Origin: Shinella sp. WSJ-2
GTDB taxonomy: Bacteria; Pseudomonadota; Alphaproteobacteria; Rhizobiales; Rhizobiaceae
Direction: 5' to 3'
NCBI RefSeq assembly: GCF_003432075.1
Contig: NZ_QWBU01000002.1
Location: forward strand, 662,689 to 726,688
DNA length: 64,000 nt
Positions 40,191 through 49,165 of this stretch are shown here, piece by piece; position 1 is the stretch's first letter, and each line of letters opens with the position of its first letter. The translations under genes were made by a program, and so were the position numbers. The notes beneath the pieces were generated by a model. The model did no database searches and was not told where the DNA came from. It worked only from the letters and a program-made list of their open reading frames with translations.

Positions 40191-42558
40191 GACCCCTCTT
40201 CTTGGAACGCTGGGCCTTGCCCTCCTCATCGCCTCGGCCGGTGCCGGCCGGGCGGAAGGGCTGGTTGCCGATGCCGTCAAGCCGTTGCTGGAAGGCACCA
40301 CGCTGTCCGGTACGGCACTCTCCGGCGGCCTGCTGCCGCAACCGGCCGACGTGAAGGACGAAAAGGCGCAAGCCGTCACAGCTGGCGCCATGCTCGTGCC
40401 CTTCGAGCAGTCGGCGGACGCCTATACGCTGTCGGGCGAGGACGATGTCGCGACCTTCACCTTCGCGCTCGACGGGCCGCAGGTCTCGGCCGGCGGCACG
40501 CTGAACCTTGCCTATGTCAATGCCGTCTCGGTGCTTCCCGATACGGCGAAGATGGATATCGAGATCAATGGCCGCGATGCCGGCAGCTTCGCCATCGCCT
40601 CGCCGAACGGCGTGCTGACCGAGAAGATCGCCGTCGCCCCGGAGCTTCTCAAAGCCGGCCGCAATGTGGTGCGCGTGCGCGCCCGCCAGCACCATCGCGT
40701 CGATTGCGCGCTGGATGCCACCTATGAGCTCTGGACGAAGCTCGATCCCGCGCAGAGCGGCTTCGCCACGGCGGCGTCCTCGGCGTTTACGGATTTCGAC
40801 AGCCTGCTGTCGGTTCGCCGCAACGCCGCGCACCGTACGGATGTGCGTATCGTCGTGCCCGGCGCATTGAGTGCCGAAGCGCTGAACGAGGTCGCGCCGG
40901 TCCTGCAATCGCTGATCCTCTTCCTCAACCGCGACGATGTGACGGTCTCGGTGGGTGACAAGCCGGGCACCGGGCCGGGCATCGATCTTGTCATGGCCAT
41001 GGACCGCGCCGGCGCTGCCACGCTCGCGAAGCTCGGCATTGCCAATGCACCGCGCGGGCTCTCCGTCCAGGCTAGCACAGAGGCGGACCGCGCACGCGTC
41101 GTGCTGCGCGCCGCCAATCTCGGCGATATCAATGCCGCGGTACTCTCAGCCGTGAAGGGGCCGATGGCCGATGGCCTGAAGTCGGGCATCTTTGAAAAGG
41201 GCAGGGGCGCTCTCGTCGTCGATGCGGGCGAACGGCGCCTGCTGAAGGAGACGGGTTACGAGACCCGCGTCTTCTCCGGTCGCCTGTCGCGCACCGATTT
41301 CACCGTCGACATGCCCGCCGATTTCTATCCGGCGGAATATGCCACGATCGACCTTCGCCTCCACGCCGCGACCTCGCCGGGGCTGGAACAGACCGCGCAG
41401 CTTCTCGTGCGCGTGAACGACAAGGTCGTGAAGAGCTATCCGTTCCGCAATCGCGAGGGCGAACAGTTCGACGGCAAGCGCATCGAGTTGCCGCTGCGCG
41501 CCTTCCATCCCGGCGCCAACCGCGTCGAACTGCTGGCTGAGCTGCCGACAGCCGCCGATGCCGCCTGCCGGCCGGAAGAGCGCGACGATGGTAAGCCGCG
41601 CTTCATCCTGCTCGACACGACGGCGATCGAGGTGCCAGCGCTGGCGCGTATCGGCCGGCTGCCGGATCTCGCGGCGCTTGCCGGCAAGGCCTATCCCTAT
41701 GGCGGCGGCAAGCCGTTCGACCTGGTGATCGACCGTGCCGACGGCCAGTCCGCGGCCGCCGGCCTCACCATGCTGTCGCGCCTTGCCCTTTCCGCCCGCG
41801 CCCCGCTGACGGCGAAGATCGCCATCGGTGTCCCCTCCGAAGGTACCGGCCGCGATGCGCTCGTCGTTTCCTCGCAGAACGATTTTGCCGAACTCGGCAC
41901 ATCCGGCAAGGCGGCCTTCCCGGATGCAGACGAGGTCACGGCCTCCGTCGCCGATCTTCTGAAGCCCGATCAGGTACAGACGGCGTCGGTTTCCGACGGT
42001 GCCGCCGGCACTGGCAACGACACTGCCGACCTGTTGCAGGCCTTCCACAATTCGACGGCGGCCGAGGAGGATGAGCTGTCCTTCGGGTCACGCGCGCAGC
42101 TGTGGTTCTCAGCCGCGTCGCGCAGCTTCGGCCGCTGGCTGAGCTATGAGGGTGACAACACGGCGCGGGTCGCACCGCACGGCGAGGGGGCATTGGTGAC
42201 GCTATCGCAGATGCGCTCGCCCGACGGCCTTGCCACCTGGACGGTGATCCAGGCGAACTCGCCGCGTGATGTCGATGCCGGTGTGCAGCGGCTCGTTGAG
42301 CCTGCCGTCTGGCGCGACCTGCAAGGCGGCACGGCGACCATCGAGACGGCAAGCCTGTCGCTGGTCAGCCTGCCGGCCGCCGATCGCTATGTCGCCGATC
42401 TCGCCGATCGCAGTCCCGGCAACCTGCGCCGCGTCGCGGCCGCCTGGTTCTCCGATAATTTCCAGATCTATGTGGTGCTCGTGCTTGCCTGCCTCGGCCT
42501 CTTCGCCGTCTGGCTTGGCCTGACGGTGCCGCGCAAGGGCGTGAGGTCCGATCGATGA
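40183..42558 (+). CDS. bcsB: Cellulose synthase subunit BcsB
   Basis: Periplasmic, membrane-anchored partner of BcsA, 791 residues. The signal peptide is about 1-22 (MAKTPLLGTLGLALLIASAG). The body shows repeated carbohydrate-binding/flavodoxin-like pattern, for example VRARQHHRVDCALDATYELW near 165 and EYATIDLRLHAATSP near 385. A single C-terminal helix (about 758-783, QIYVVLVLACLGLFAVWL) anchors it to BcsA. Start ATG 40183 overlaps bcsA by eight bases; the frame is open further upstream without homology. Confidence 0.9.
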   Translation: MAKTPLLGTLGLALLIASAGAGRAEGLVADAVKPLLEGTTLSGTALSGGLLPQPADVKDEKAQAVTAGAMLVPFEQSADAYTLSGEDDVATFTFALDGPQVSAGGTLNLAYVNAVSVLPDTAKMDIEINGRDAGSFAIASPNGVLTEKIAVAPELLKAGRNVVRVRARQHHRVDCALDATYELWTKLDPAQSGFATAASSAFTDFDSLLSVRRNAAHRTDVRIVVPGALSAEALNEVAPVLQSLILFLNRDDVTVSVGDKPGTGPGIDLVMAMDRAGAATLAKLGIANAPRGLSVQASTEADRARVVLRAANLGDINAAVLSAVKGPMADGLKSGIFEKGRGALVVDAGERRLLKETGYETRVFSGRLSRTDFTVDMPADFYPAEYATIDLRLHAATSPGLEQTAQLLVRVNDKVVKSYPFRNREGEQFDGKRIELPLRAFHPGANRVELLAELPTAADAACRPEERDDGKPRFILLDTTAIEVPALARIGRLPDLAALAGKAYPYGGGKPFDLVIDRADGQSAAAGLTMLSRLALSARAPLTAKIAIGVPSEGTGRDALVVSSQNDFAELGTSGKAAFPDADEVTASVADLLKPDQVQTASVSDGAAGTGNDTADLLQAFHNSTAAEEDELSFGSRAQLWFSAASRSFGRWLSYEGDNTARVAPHGEGALVTLSQMRSPDGLATWTVIQANSPRDVDAGVQRLVEPAVWRDLQGGTATIETASLSLVSLPAADRYVADLADRSPGNLRRVAAAWFSDNFQIYVVLVLACLGLFAVWLGLTVPRKGVRSDR

Positions 42559-44525
42559 GAACACCGCTTTTCCTCACCGCGCTGCTGCTCGGTTCCTCGG
42601 CGCTCTCTCCGCTCGCGCTGGCGGAAGAGGCCAAGTCCGGCCCCGGCGAAGTTGAACTTGCCGCGCTCTATTATTATGCCGAACAGAAGCAGCAGGACCG
42701 GCTCGAGGCCGAGACCAACCGGCTGCGGCTGAAATATCCCGATTTCGTCGTACCCGCCGATGTCTATGCGCCGGTGGCGCAGCAGGTGGATGAAACCGCG
42801 CTCTGGGCGCTCTATGAGAAGAACGATTTCGTCGGCATCGCCGCCGAAATCGGCCGCCGCCAGATGGAAAATCCGCAGTGGAGCCCGAGCGAGGATTTTT
42901 CCGGCAAGCTCGCCCGCCGCAAGCAGCGCGTCGAGATGATGGCCGCCACCGCGCGCAAGGATTGGATGGGCGTCATCGAGGCGGCCAGGACGCTGGACCC
43001 GTCGACCGAAACCGAGGTCGATCTCGTCTGGATGTTGCTCGACGCCTATGCCGAAACGGGCGCCAAGGACGCGCTGACGAATACCTATCGCGGCCTGCTC
43101 TTCCGCGAGGGCGACAAGCGCCTGCCGGATGCACAGATCCTGACCACGCTGCAGAAGTCGACGCGCGATTTTTCCTCGGACGATGTACGCAAGGCGATGG
43201 GCGTGCTCGCCACCTCGCCTCTGTTGCAGGCCGGTCTCCAGCCGGTCGAACTCGACCTGACGCGCAAGGACGTCGCCGATTTCAACGCGGATGAAAAGCG
43301 CCAAACGCCCATCGCCGAAGGGGAGGTCGCCAAGCTGCGCGCGGTGGCCGAGAAGGGGGATCGCCTCGAGGATCTGTCGCTGCTCGGCTGGTACGATCTG
43401 AAGCTCAAGGTGCCGGAAAATGCAGAGCGCTGGTTCAAGGCCGCCCTTGCCAAGCGACGCGACGAGGAGAACGCCAAGGGCCTCTATCTCTCGCTTGCCG
43501 CTGAAAACAAGCAGGAAGAGGCCTATGCGGTCGCCGAGGGTTACATCGTGGAATTTTCCGACGATCCGGAATTCCTGATGAATGCGCTGTCGCTGCGCTT
43601 CTCGAAACCCGACCAGCCGGATGCCGATGTGAAGACGGTGACGGCCTATAGCAATGCCATCCTTGCGACATCCGACGCCGACCATGCGGAAATCCTCGCC
43701 TGGTACGCCTATAATTCCAGCCAGTTCGAGGCCGCGAAGGCGTGGTTCGAAAAGTCGCTGGATTGGGAAAGCGCGCCCGTGCGCGTAAAGGGGCTGGCTC
43801 TGAGCCTGCTGCGTCTCGGCGCGAAGAAGGACTATGCCGCGCTGGAGGATGAATACCGCGAGATCTATCCGGAGATCTGGGCCGAGATAAAGGTCGCCAC
43901 GCCCCCGAAGGGCCGCCGCAGCGTGGCCGTCGACATGCCTGATACCACCGCGTCGTCCACCGGCGGTGGCGGGGCGGGCTACCTCGCACATTTCAAGGCC
44001 AAGCGCTACAGCGCCTGCGTCAAGGATGTTTCCGCCCAGGAGGCGCGCGGCAAGGTTTCGGCCGATGCCATGCTGATCAAGGGCTGGTGCTATCTCGAAC
44101 TCAGCCGCCTGGCCGATGCCCGCAACGCTTTCGAAGCCGCGCTGAATAACAGCCGCACGCAACAGGATGCCGCCTATGGTGCCGCCCTTACGCTGCTGCG
44201 CGGCCGCCTGACGGACGATGCCGAAGCCATGGTCGCGACCTATCCGATGTCGGAGAAACGCGAGCGTGAGGTTCGGGCCGAAATCTACTGGCAGCGCGCC
44301 CGCTCGGCCTTCGATCATAAGCAATACCAGAAGGTTCTGGACGCGCTGAACGCGCGCGCCAGCCTCGTTGCCGAACCGGCGGACCTCAGCCAGCTGCGTG
44401 GCTGGTCCTATTACCATCTCGGCAATCGCGCGCAGGCCCAGGCCGTCTTCGCCCGCCTGAACATGCAGTTCTACGATCCGGCGACGGCCGTTGGCCTTTC
44501 CGCATCCACCGTCACCCTGCGATAG
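42555..44525 (+). CDS. Periplasmic TPR-like protein of the bcs operon
   Basis: Protein of 656 residues with a signal peptide (about 1-23, ending LALAEEA). The body is helical with TPR-like pairs, for example ERWFKAALAKRRDEENAKG and LADARNAFEAALNNSRTQQ. It overlaps bcsB by four bases (ATGA). In other bacteria BcsC begins with TPRs and ends in an outer-membrane barrel; here I see no C-terminal barrel, so it resembles the stand-alone scaffold BcsK of class III operons. Precise role unknown. Confidence 0.7.
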   Translation: MRTPLFLTALLLGSSALSPLALAEEAKSGPGEVELAALYYYAEQKQQDRLEAETNRLRLKYPDFVVPADVYAPVAQQVDETALWALYEKNDFVGIAAEIGRRQMENPQWSPSEDFSGKLARRKQRVEMMAATARKDWMGVIEAARTLDPSTETEVDLVWMLLDAYAETGAKDALTNTYRGLLFREGDKRLPDAQILTTLQKSTRDFSSDDVRKAMGVLATSPLLQAGLQPVELDLTRKDVADFNADEKRQTPIAEGEVAKLRAVAEKGDRLEDLSLLGWYDLKLKVPENAERWFKAALAKRRDEENAKGLYLSLAAENKQEEAYAVAEGYIVEFSDDPEFLMNALSLRFSKPDQPDADVKTVTAYSNAILATSDADHAEILAWYAYNSSQFEAAKAWFEKSLDWESAPVRVKGLALSLLRLGAKKDYAALEDEYREIYPEIWAEIKVATPPKGRRSVAVDMPDTTASSTGGGGAGYLAHFKAKRYSACVKDVSAQEARGKVSADAMLIKGWCYLELSRLADARNAFEAALNNSRTQQDAAYGAALTLLRGRLTDDAEAMVATYPMSEKREREVRAEIYWQRARSAFDHKQYQKVLDALNARASLVAEPADLSQLRGWSYYHLGNRAQAQAVFARLNMQFYDPATAVGLSASTVTLR

Positions 44526-44532
44526 GATCCTC

Positions 44533-45447
44533 ATGCGCTGGCTCATTCCTGCCATTCTGCCTCTTCTCGTCGCCGGCTGCGCTTCCACCGTGCCCGATCC
44601 CTTTCTGGAGACCGGCGCCATTCATCCGGATGCGCCGCCAATCTCCACCGAGGTCTCGCCGGATTTCGCCGTCGCCTACCTGCCCTTGGTGTCGGGCCGG
44701 ATTCAAAGCGTGCGCCAGACGGCGCGTAGCGGTTTCTTCGAGCAGGCCATCGTCTATTCCAACGCCACGGCTTCCGCGGGTGAGAACGTGCTGACGGTGC
44801 GGGTCGGCCAGCCCTCCGAGGGCGTGACCTTCCTACATGCGCCGACACGCCGCGCCATCGTCGCCGAGATGAGACAGGCGCTGCCCCGCGTCGCCATGCG
44901 GATCAGCGATGTGCCGGGCCAGAACGGGCAGGGCGTTTATGGTTATGCGACCGGCCTACTCGGCAGGTCCGGCAGCTGCCTCTACGCCTGGCAGTTCGCC
45001 AAGCGTGTTTCAGCCGAGCGCGTCGGCGCCTATGCGGCGCAGGTGCGCCTGCGCTTCTGCCATCCGACGATGTCGCAGGAGCGCATCGCCGCCGTCATGG
45101 GCGGATTGCGCATGAAGCCGGTGACGCGCAACACGTTCGATATGCTGCAATATGCCGGCGGCAGCGGCTATTCGCAGAGCCAGCCCGTGCTCGTTCGTGC
45201 GGACCCGGTCGTGTTGGTCGATGACAGTGTCGAGATTGAGCCACGCCGCACGCCGAAGCGCCGTGTGACGGTGGAGGAGACGTCGGCGGAGGAGCGGGTC
45301 GTTATCCGCAATGCTGCGCGCGTTCCTCTGCCGGGTGAGGAGAAGGTGAAGGTCGCCGTTTCCGGCGAGACAGTCGAGAAGCCCAAGACAAGGGCGAAGA
45401 GCGCGCTGGTGCCGATGCCGGGAACCGTGGCGCTCAACGCGGAGTGA
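44533..45447 (+). CDS. bcsN: Cellulose biosynthesis lipoprotein BcsN
   Basis: Predicted lipoprotein of 304 residues with signal peptide and lipobox LVAGC (C16). The middle has RIQSVRQTARSGFFEQAIVY and LTVRVGQPSEG as in BcsN proteins of class III (Rhizobiales) cellulose operons; the C-terminal 90 residues are Arg/Glu/Val-rich and probably disordered. ATG 44533 lies seven bases after the TPR gene stop, with AGGATCCTC as ribosome site. The BcsN family is established but its function is not. Confidence 0.78.
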   Translation: MRWLIPAILPLLVAGCASTVPDPFLETGAIHPDAPPISTEVSPDFAVAYLPLVSGRIQSVRQTARSGFFEQAIVYSNATASAGENVLTVRVGQPSEGVTFLHAPTRRAIVAEMRQALPRVAMRISDVPGQNGQGVYGYATGLLGRSGSCLYAWQFAKRVSAERVGAYAAQVRLRFCHPTMSQERIAAVMGGLRMKPVTRNTFDMLQYAGGSGYSQSQPVLVRADPVVLVDDSVEIEPRRTPKRRVTVEETSAEERVVIRNAARVPLPGEEKVKVAVSGETVEKPKTRAKSALVPMPGTVALNAE

Positions 45448-45450
45448 TCT

Positions 45451-46332
45451 TCACAGAAAGATGGCGTGCTCCTGCCGCACGAGTTCCTGCACGAATTCGG
45501 CGACGGTGCGCACGCGGGTGAGGTCGCGCGCACTTTCGTGCCACGTCGTCCAGTAGGCGCGGCGGATCGTATTGCCAGGCAGAACGCGCACCAGCTCCGG
45601 ATATTGCCGGGCGATATAGTCATGTAGGATGCCGACGCCGGCGCCGGAGCGCACGGCCTCCGTCTGGCCAGTGGCGCTGGAGATCTCGAAACTCGCGTCC
45701 CAGCTGCGCATGATCTCGCCGGTGAAGTTCAGTGAGGCCGTGAAGATCAGGTCCTCCACATAGCCGACACGCCGGTGGGCCTTCAGGTCCTCGACGGTCT
45801 CCGGCGTGCCATTTTCCTGGAGATACTCGCGCGAGGCGTAGAGGCCGAGCGTATAATCCGTCAGCTTCGATGAGACGAGGCGGCCCTGTTCAGGCCGCTC
45901 GAGCGTGATGGCGATATCGGCCTCGCGCTGCGAAAGCGAGAAGGAGCGGGGCACGGGCACGAGCTGGATTTTCAGTTCCGGGTGCCGCGCTGTCAGCCGC
46001 CCGAGGCGCGGCGCGAGGAAGGAGACGCCAAAGCCGTCGGGTGCGCCGACCCGCACGGTGCCGGCGACGGCGGTGTCGATCCGGCCGATGCTCGCCTGCA
46101 TCGCCAGCATCTCCGTCTCCATCCGCTCGGCCGCCCGCAAGAAGGCTTCGCCCTCGGCGGTGAGGTCGCAGCCATTGGTGCGGCGGATCAGCAGACGGGT
46201 TTTCAGCGCCTCTTCCAGCGCGCTGACGCGGCGGCTGAGCGTCGCGTGGTTGACGCCGAGGCGGCGGGAGGCGGCGAGGATCTGGCCGGTACGGGCGACC
46301 GCCAGGAACAGCCGTGCATCATCCCAGTTCAT
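45451..46332 (-). CDS. LysR family transcriptional regulator
   Basis: Regulator of 293 residues. The N-terminal winged helix starts MNWDDARLFLAVARTGQILA and includes LGVNHATLSRRVSALEE; the effector domain follows from about residue 90. ATG 46332 is set by the family N terminus; the frame stays open far upstream by chance because of high GC. It is divergent from mmsA (105 bp between starts), so it may regulate it; it is convergent with bcsN by three bases. Confidence 0.88.
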   Translation of the reverse strand: MNWDDARLFLAVARTGQILAASRRLGVNHATLSRRVSALEEALKTRLLIRRTNGCDLTAEGEAFLRAAERMETEMLAMQASIGRIDTAVAGTVRVGAPDGFGVSFLAPRLGRLTARHPELKIQLVPVPRSFSLSQREADIAITLERPEQGRLVSSKLTDYTLGLYASREYLQENGTPETVEDLKAHRRVGYVEDLIFTASLNFTGEIMRSWDASFEISSATGQTEAVRSGAGVGILHDYIARQYPELVRVLPGNTIRRAYWTTWHESARDLTRVRTVAEFVQELVRQEHAIFL

Positions 46333-46437
46333 GGCATCTCCGACTTTAATTTTTGCACAACGGTTCCTTACAGGAGGTGATTGTGTTGTGCAAATTGAAG
46401 TGCGATCATGCCTCTCATAACCACGGAGGACTTCCCA

Positions 46438-47934
46438 ATGTACCAGATCGGACACTTCATCCACGGCAAGCAGGTGCCCGGCACCAGCGGCCGCACCGCC
46501 AACGTCTTCAACCCGGCGACGGGTGAAGTCCAGGCACAGGTCGCGCTTGCCAACGACGCCGATCTGCAGGCCGCTATCGACAGCGCGCTTTCCGCGCAGC
46601 CGAAATGGGCCGCGACGAACCCGCAGCGCCGCGCCCGCGTCTTCATGAAGTTCGTCGAACTCCTCAACAAGCACATGGACGAACTGGCCGTGCTGATCTC
46701 GAAGGAGCACGGCAAGACGGTCGAGGACTCGAAGGGTGACGTCATTCGCGGCCTGGAAGTCTGCGAATTCGTTATCGGCATTCCGCATCTCATGAAGAGC
46801 GAATTCACCGAAGGCGCCGGCCCGAACATCGACATGTACTCGATCCGCCAGCCGGTCGGCATCGGTGCGGGCATCACGCCGTTCAACTTCCCGGGCATGA
46901 TCCCGATGTGGATGTTTGCGCCCGCCATTGCCTGCGGCAATGCCTTCATCCTGAAGCCTTCGGAGCGCGACCCGTCGCTGCCGATCCGCCTTGCCGAGTT
47001 GATGATCGAAGCCGGCCTGCCGGCAGGCATCCTTAACGTCGTCAACGGCGACAAGGGTGCAGTCGACGGCATCCTGGCACATCCGGATATCGCCGCCGTT
47101 TCCTTCGTCGGCTCCACGCCGATCGCTCGTTACGTCTATGGCACGGCTGCTGCCAACGGCAAGCGCGCCCAGTGCTTCGGTGGCGCCAAGAACCACATGA
47201 TCATCATGCCCGATGCCGATCTCGACCAGGCCGCAAACGCCTTGATGGGCGCCGGCTACGGTTCGGCCGGCGAGCGCTGCATGGCGATCTCGGTTGCCGT
47301 CCCGGTCGGTGAGGAAACCGCAAACCGCCTTATCGAAAAGCTCACCCCGATGATCGAGAGCCTGCGCATCGGCCCGTACACCGATGACAAGGCTGACATG
47401 GGCCCCGTCGTCACCAAGGAAGCCCAGACGCGCATCCTCAGCCTCATCGACAAGGGCGTCGCGGAAGGCGCCAATCTCGTTGTCGACGGCCGCGGCTTCA
47501 AGCTGCAGGGCTATGAGGATGGCTACTTCGTCGGCGGTTGCCTGTTCGACAACGTCACGCCTGATATGGAGATCTACAAGACCGAAATCTTCGGCCCGGT
47601 CCTTTCGGTCGTTCGCGCCAAAAACTACGAGGAAGCCCTCGACCTGCCGATGAAGCATGAATACGGCAACGGCGTTGCGATCTATACCCGTGACGGCGAC
47701 GCAGCTCGCGACTTCGCAAGCCGCATCAATATCGGCATGGTCGGCGTCAACGTTCCGATCCCGGTTCCGCTTGCCTACCATTCCTTCGGCGGCTGGAAGT
47801 CCTCGTCCTTCGGCGATCTGAACCAGCACGGCACGGACTCAATCAAGTTCTGGACCCGCACCAAGACCGTGACGAGCCGGTGGCCGTCGGGCATCAAGGA
47901 CGGTGCCGAGTTCGTCATGCCGACGATGAAGTGA
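46438..47934 (+). CDS. mmsA: Methylmalonate-semialdehyde dehydrogenase (CoA-acylating) MmsA
   Basis: Oxidises methylmalonate semialdehyde to propionyl-CoA (or malonate semialdehyde to acetyl-CoA) in valine and inositol catabolism. The protein has 498 residues. Catalytic C281 lies in SAGERCMAI. The region FGGAKNH replaces the glutamate general base of ordinary aldehyde dehydrogenases, typical of the CoA-acylating MmsA type. CGGAGGA precedes ATG 46438; an ATG at 46408 lies in frame but has no ribosome site. A terminator follows. IolA in rhizobia is the same family, so the exact pathway is uncertain. Confidence 0.93.
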   Translation: MYQIGHFIHGKQVPGTSGRTANVFNPATGEVQAQVALANDADLQAAIDSALSAQPKWAATNPQRRARVFMKFVELLNKHMDELAVLISKEHGKTVEDSKGDVIRGLEVCEFVIGIPHLMKSEFTEGAGPNIDMYSIRQPVGIGAGITPFNFPGMIPMWMFAPAIACGNAFILKPSERDPSLPIRLAELMIEAGLPAGILNVVNGDKGAVDGILAHPDIAAVSFVGSTPIARYVYGTAAANGKRAQCFGGAKNHMIIMPDADLDQAANALMGAGYGSAGERCMAISVAVPVGEETANRLIEKLTPMIESLRIGPYTDDKADMGPVVTKEAQTRILSLIDKGVAEGANLVVDGRGFKLQGYEDGYFVGGCLFDNVTPDMEIYKTEIFGPVLSVVRAKNYEEALDLPMKHEYGNGVAIYTRDGDAARDFASRINIGMVGVNVPIPVPLAYHSFGGWKSSSFGDLNQHGTDSIKFWTRTKTVTSRWPSGIKDGAEFVMPTMK

Positions 47935-47959
47935 TCCTCCTGAAGGATCGAACAAGGAA

Positions 47960-47983
47960 GGGCTCCCGCAGGGAGCCCTTTTT
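47960..47983 (+). terminator. Intrinsic terminator after mmsA
   Basis: GGGCTCCC (47960-47967), loop GCA, GGGAGCCC (47971-47978), then TTTTT. Confidence 0.9.
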
Positions 47984-48073
47984 GCATTGCCAGTTTTTTG
48001 TGCTTTGCGAAGAATAGGCCGCAAGTGCGGTCCGTTACCCCCGAGTGCTTTTTGTATTTTGAAGGGGGCAACC

Positions 48074-49165
48074 ATGTCTTTGGCAGGATCGCCGCAACCC
48101 GCAGGGCAGGCGGGCGGCTTTCATCGCGTCACATTTACCGGCCGCGCGTCGGAATATTTCGGCATCTGGATCGTCAACGTGCTCCTGACGATCCTCACGA
48201 TCGGCATCTATTCGGCCTGGGCGAAAGTCCGGCGCAACCGCTATTTCTTCGGCAACACCGTGCTGCTCGGCCGGTCCTTCGAATATCACGCCAGGGGCCT
48301 GCAGATCCTTATCGGCCGGCTCATCGTTCTCGGCGCCTTCGTTGTGCTGAACGTCATCGCCGCCGTCGTGCCGATCCTCGTTCTCCTGCCGACCCTCGTC
48401 GTCCTGATCGCCCTGCCATGGCTGGTTGCCAAGGGCCTGCGCTTCAGCGCGCGCGTCACGAGCTATCGCAATGTGCGCTTCGATTTCGTCGGCGGTGCGG
48501 GCGGAGCCTTCAAGGCCTTCATCCTCGGCGGTCTCCTTGCCGTTATTACGCTCGGCATCCTCACGCCGCTCGCCAGCCGCTGGGTCTCGCGCTATATCGG
48601 CTCGAACCTGCGCTATGGCGGCAAGGCCTTCGAGACGGATCCAAAGCTCGGGCCGCTCTACAAATCCTGGCTCCTGTCGTTCCTGATCGCCATCATCGGC
48701 CTTGGCATTGTCGCCCTTCTCGTCGTCGCCAATATCTCGCTCATCCTGCCGATGATCGAGACGCCCGGCTCGCTGACGCCGGAACAGCAGATCCCGCTCG
48801 TGATCAGCGCGGTCATCGGCTATATCGTGCTCTTCACAACCATGGGCATTGCCGGCCTGTTCTATCGGGCGGGCGTGCGCAATATCGCCTGGTCGGCAAC
48901 GACCTTCGACGGCAAGCATCAGCTGTTGAGCGACCTGTCGCGCACGCGCTACACCTGGATTGCGATCAGCAACGTCATCGTCACGCTGCTCACCCTCGGC
49001 CTGATGCGGCCCTGGGCGGCGGTACGCATGGCGCGCTATACGTTCGAGCATACCGGCATTACCTTCACCGGCGATGTCGGCGAATTGTTCAGCGCGCTGG
49101 AGGCTCAAGGGTCGGCCGTCGGTGCCGAATTCATGGACTTTGAAGGCTTCGACTTTGGCTTCTGA
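48074..49165 (+). CDS. DUF898 (YjgN-like) membrane protein
   Basis: Polytopic inner-membrane protein of 363 residues with about seven to eight helices. The family pattern FTGRASEYFGIWIVNVLLTI, then TIGIYSAWAKVRRNRYFFGN, is at about 20-60 and recurs partially near 285-320. GGGGGCAACC precedes ATG 48074. It overlaps the M48 peptidase gene by about 11 bases, so the two probably act together. No molecular function is known for DUF898. Confidence 0.85.
   Translation: MSLAGSPQPAGQAGGFHRVTFTGRASEYFGIWIVNVLLTILTIGIYSAWAKVRRNRYFFGNTVLLGRSFEYHARGLQILIGRLIVLGAFVVLNVIAAVVPILVLLPTLVVLIALPWLVAKGLRFSARVTSYRNVRFDFVGGAGGAFKAFILGGLLAVITLGILTPLASRWVSRYIGSNLRYGGKAFETDPKLGPLYKSWLLSFLIAIIGLGIVALLVVANISLILPMIETPGSLTPEQQIPLVISAVIGYIVLFTTMGIAGLFYRAGVRNIAWSATTFDGKHQLLSDLSRTRYTWIAISNVIVTLLTLGLMRPWAAVRMARYTFEHTGITFTGDVGELFSALEAQGSAVGAEFMDFEGFDFGF

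Noticed and set aside
46333..47829. Upstream in-frame extension of the LysR gene to 792 codons
   Set aside because: The extension is antisense to mmsA; the LysR family N terminus sets the start at 46332.
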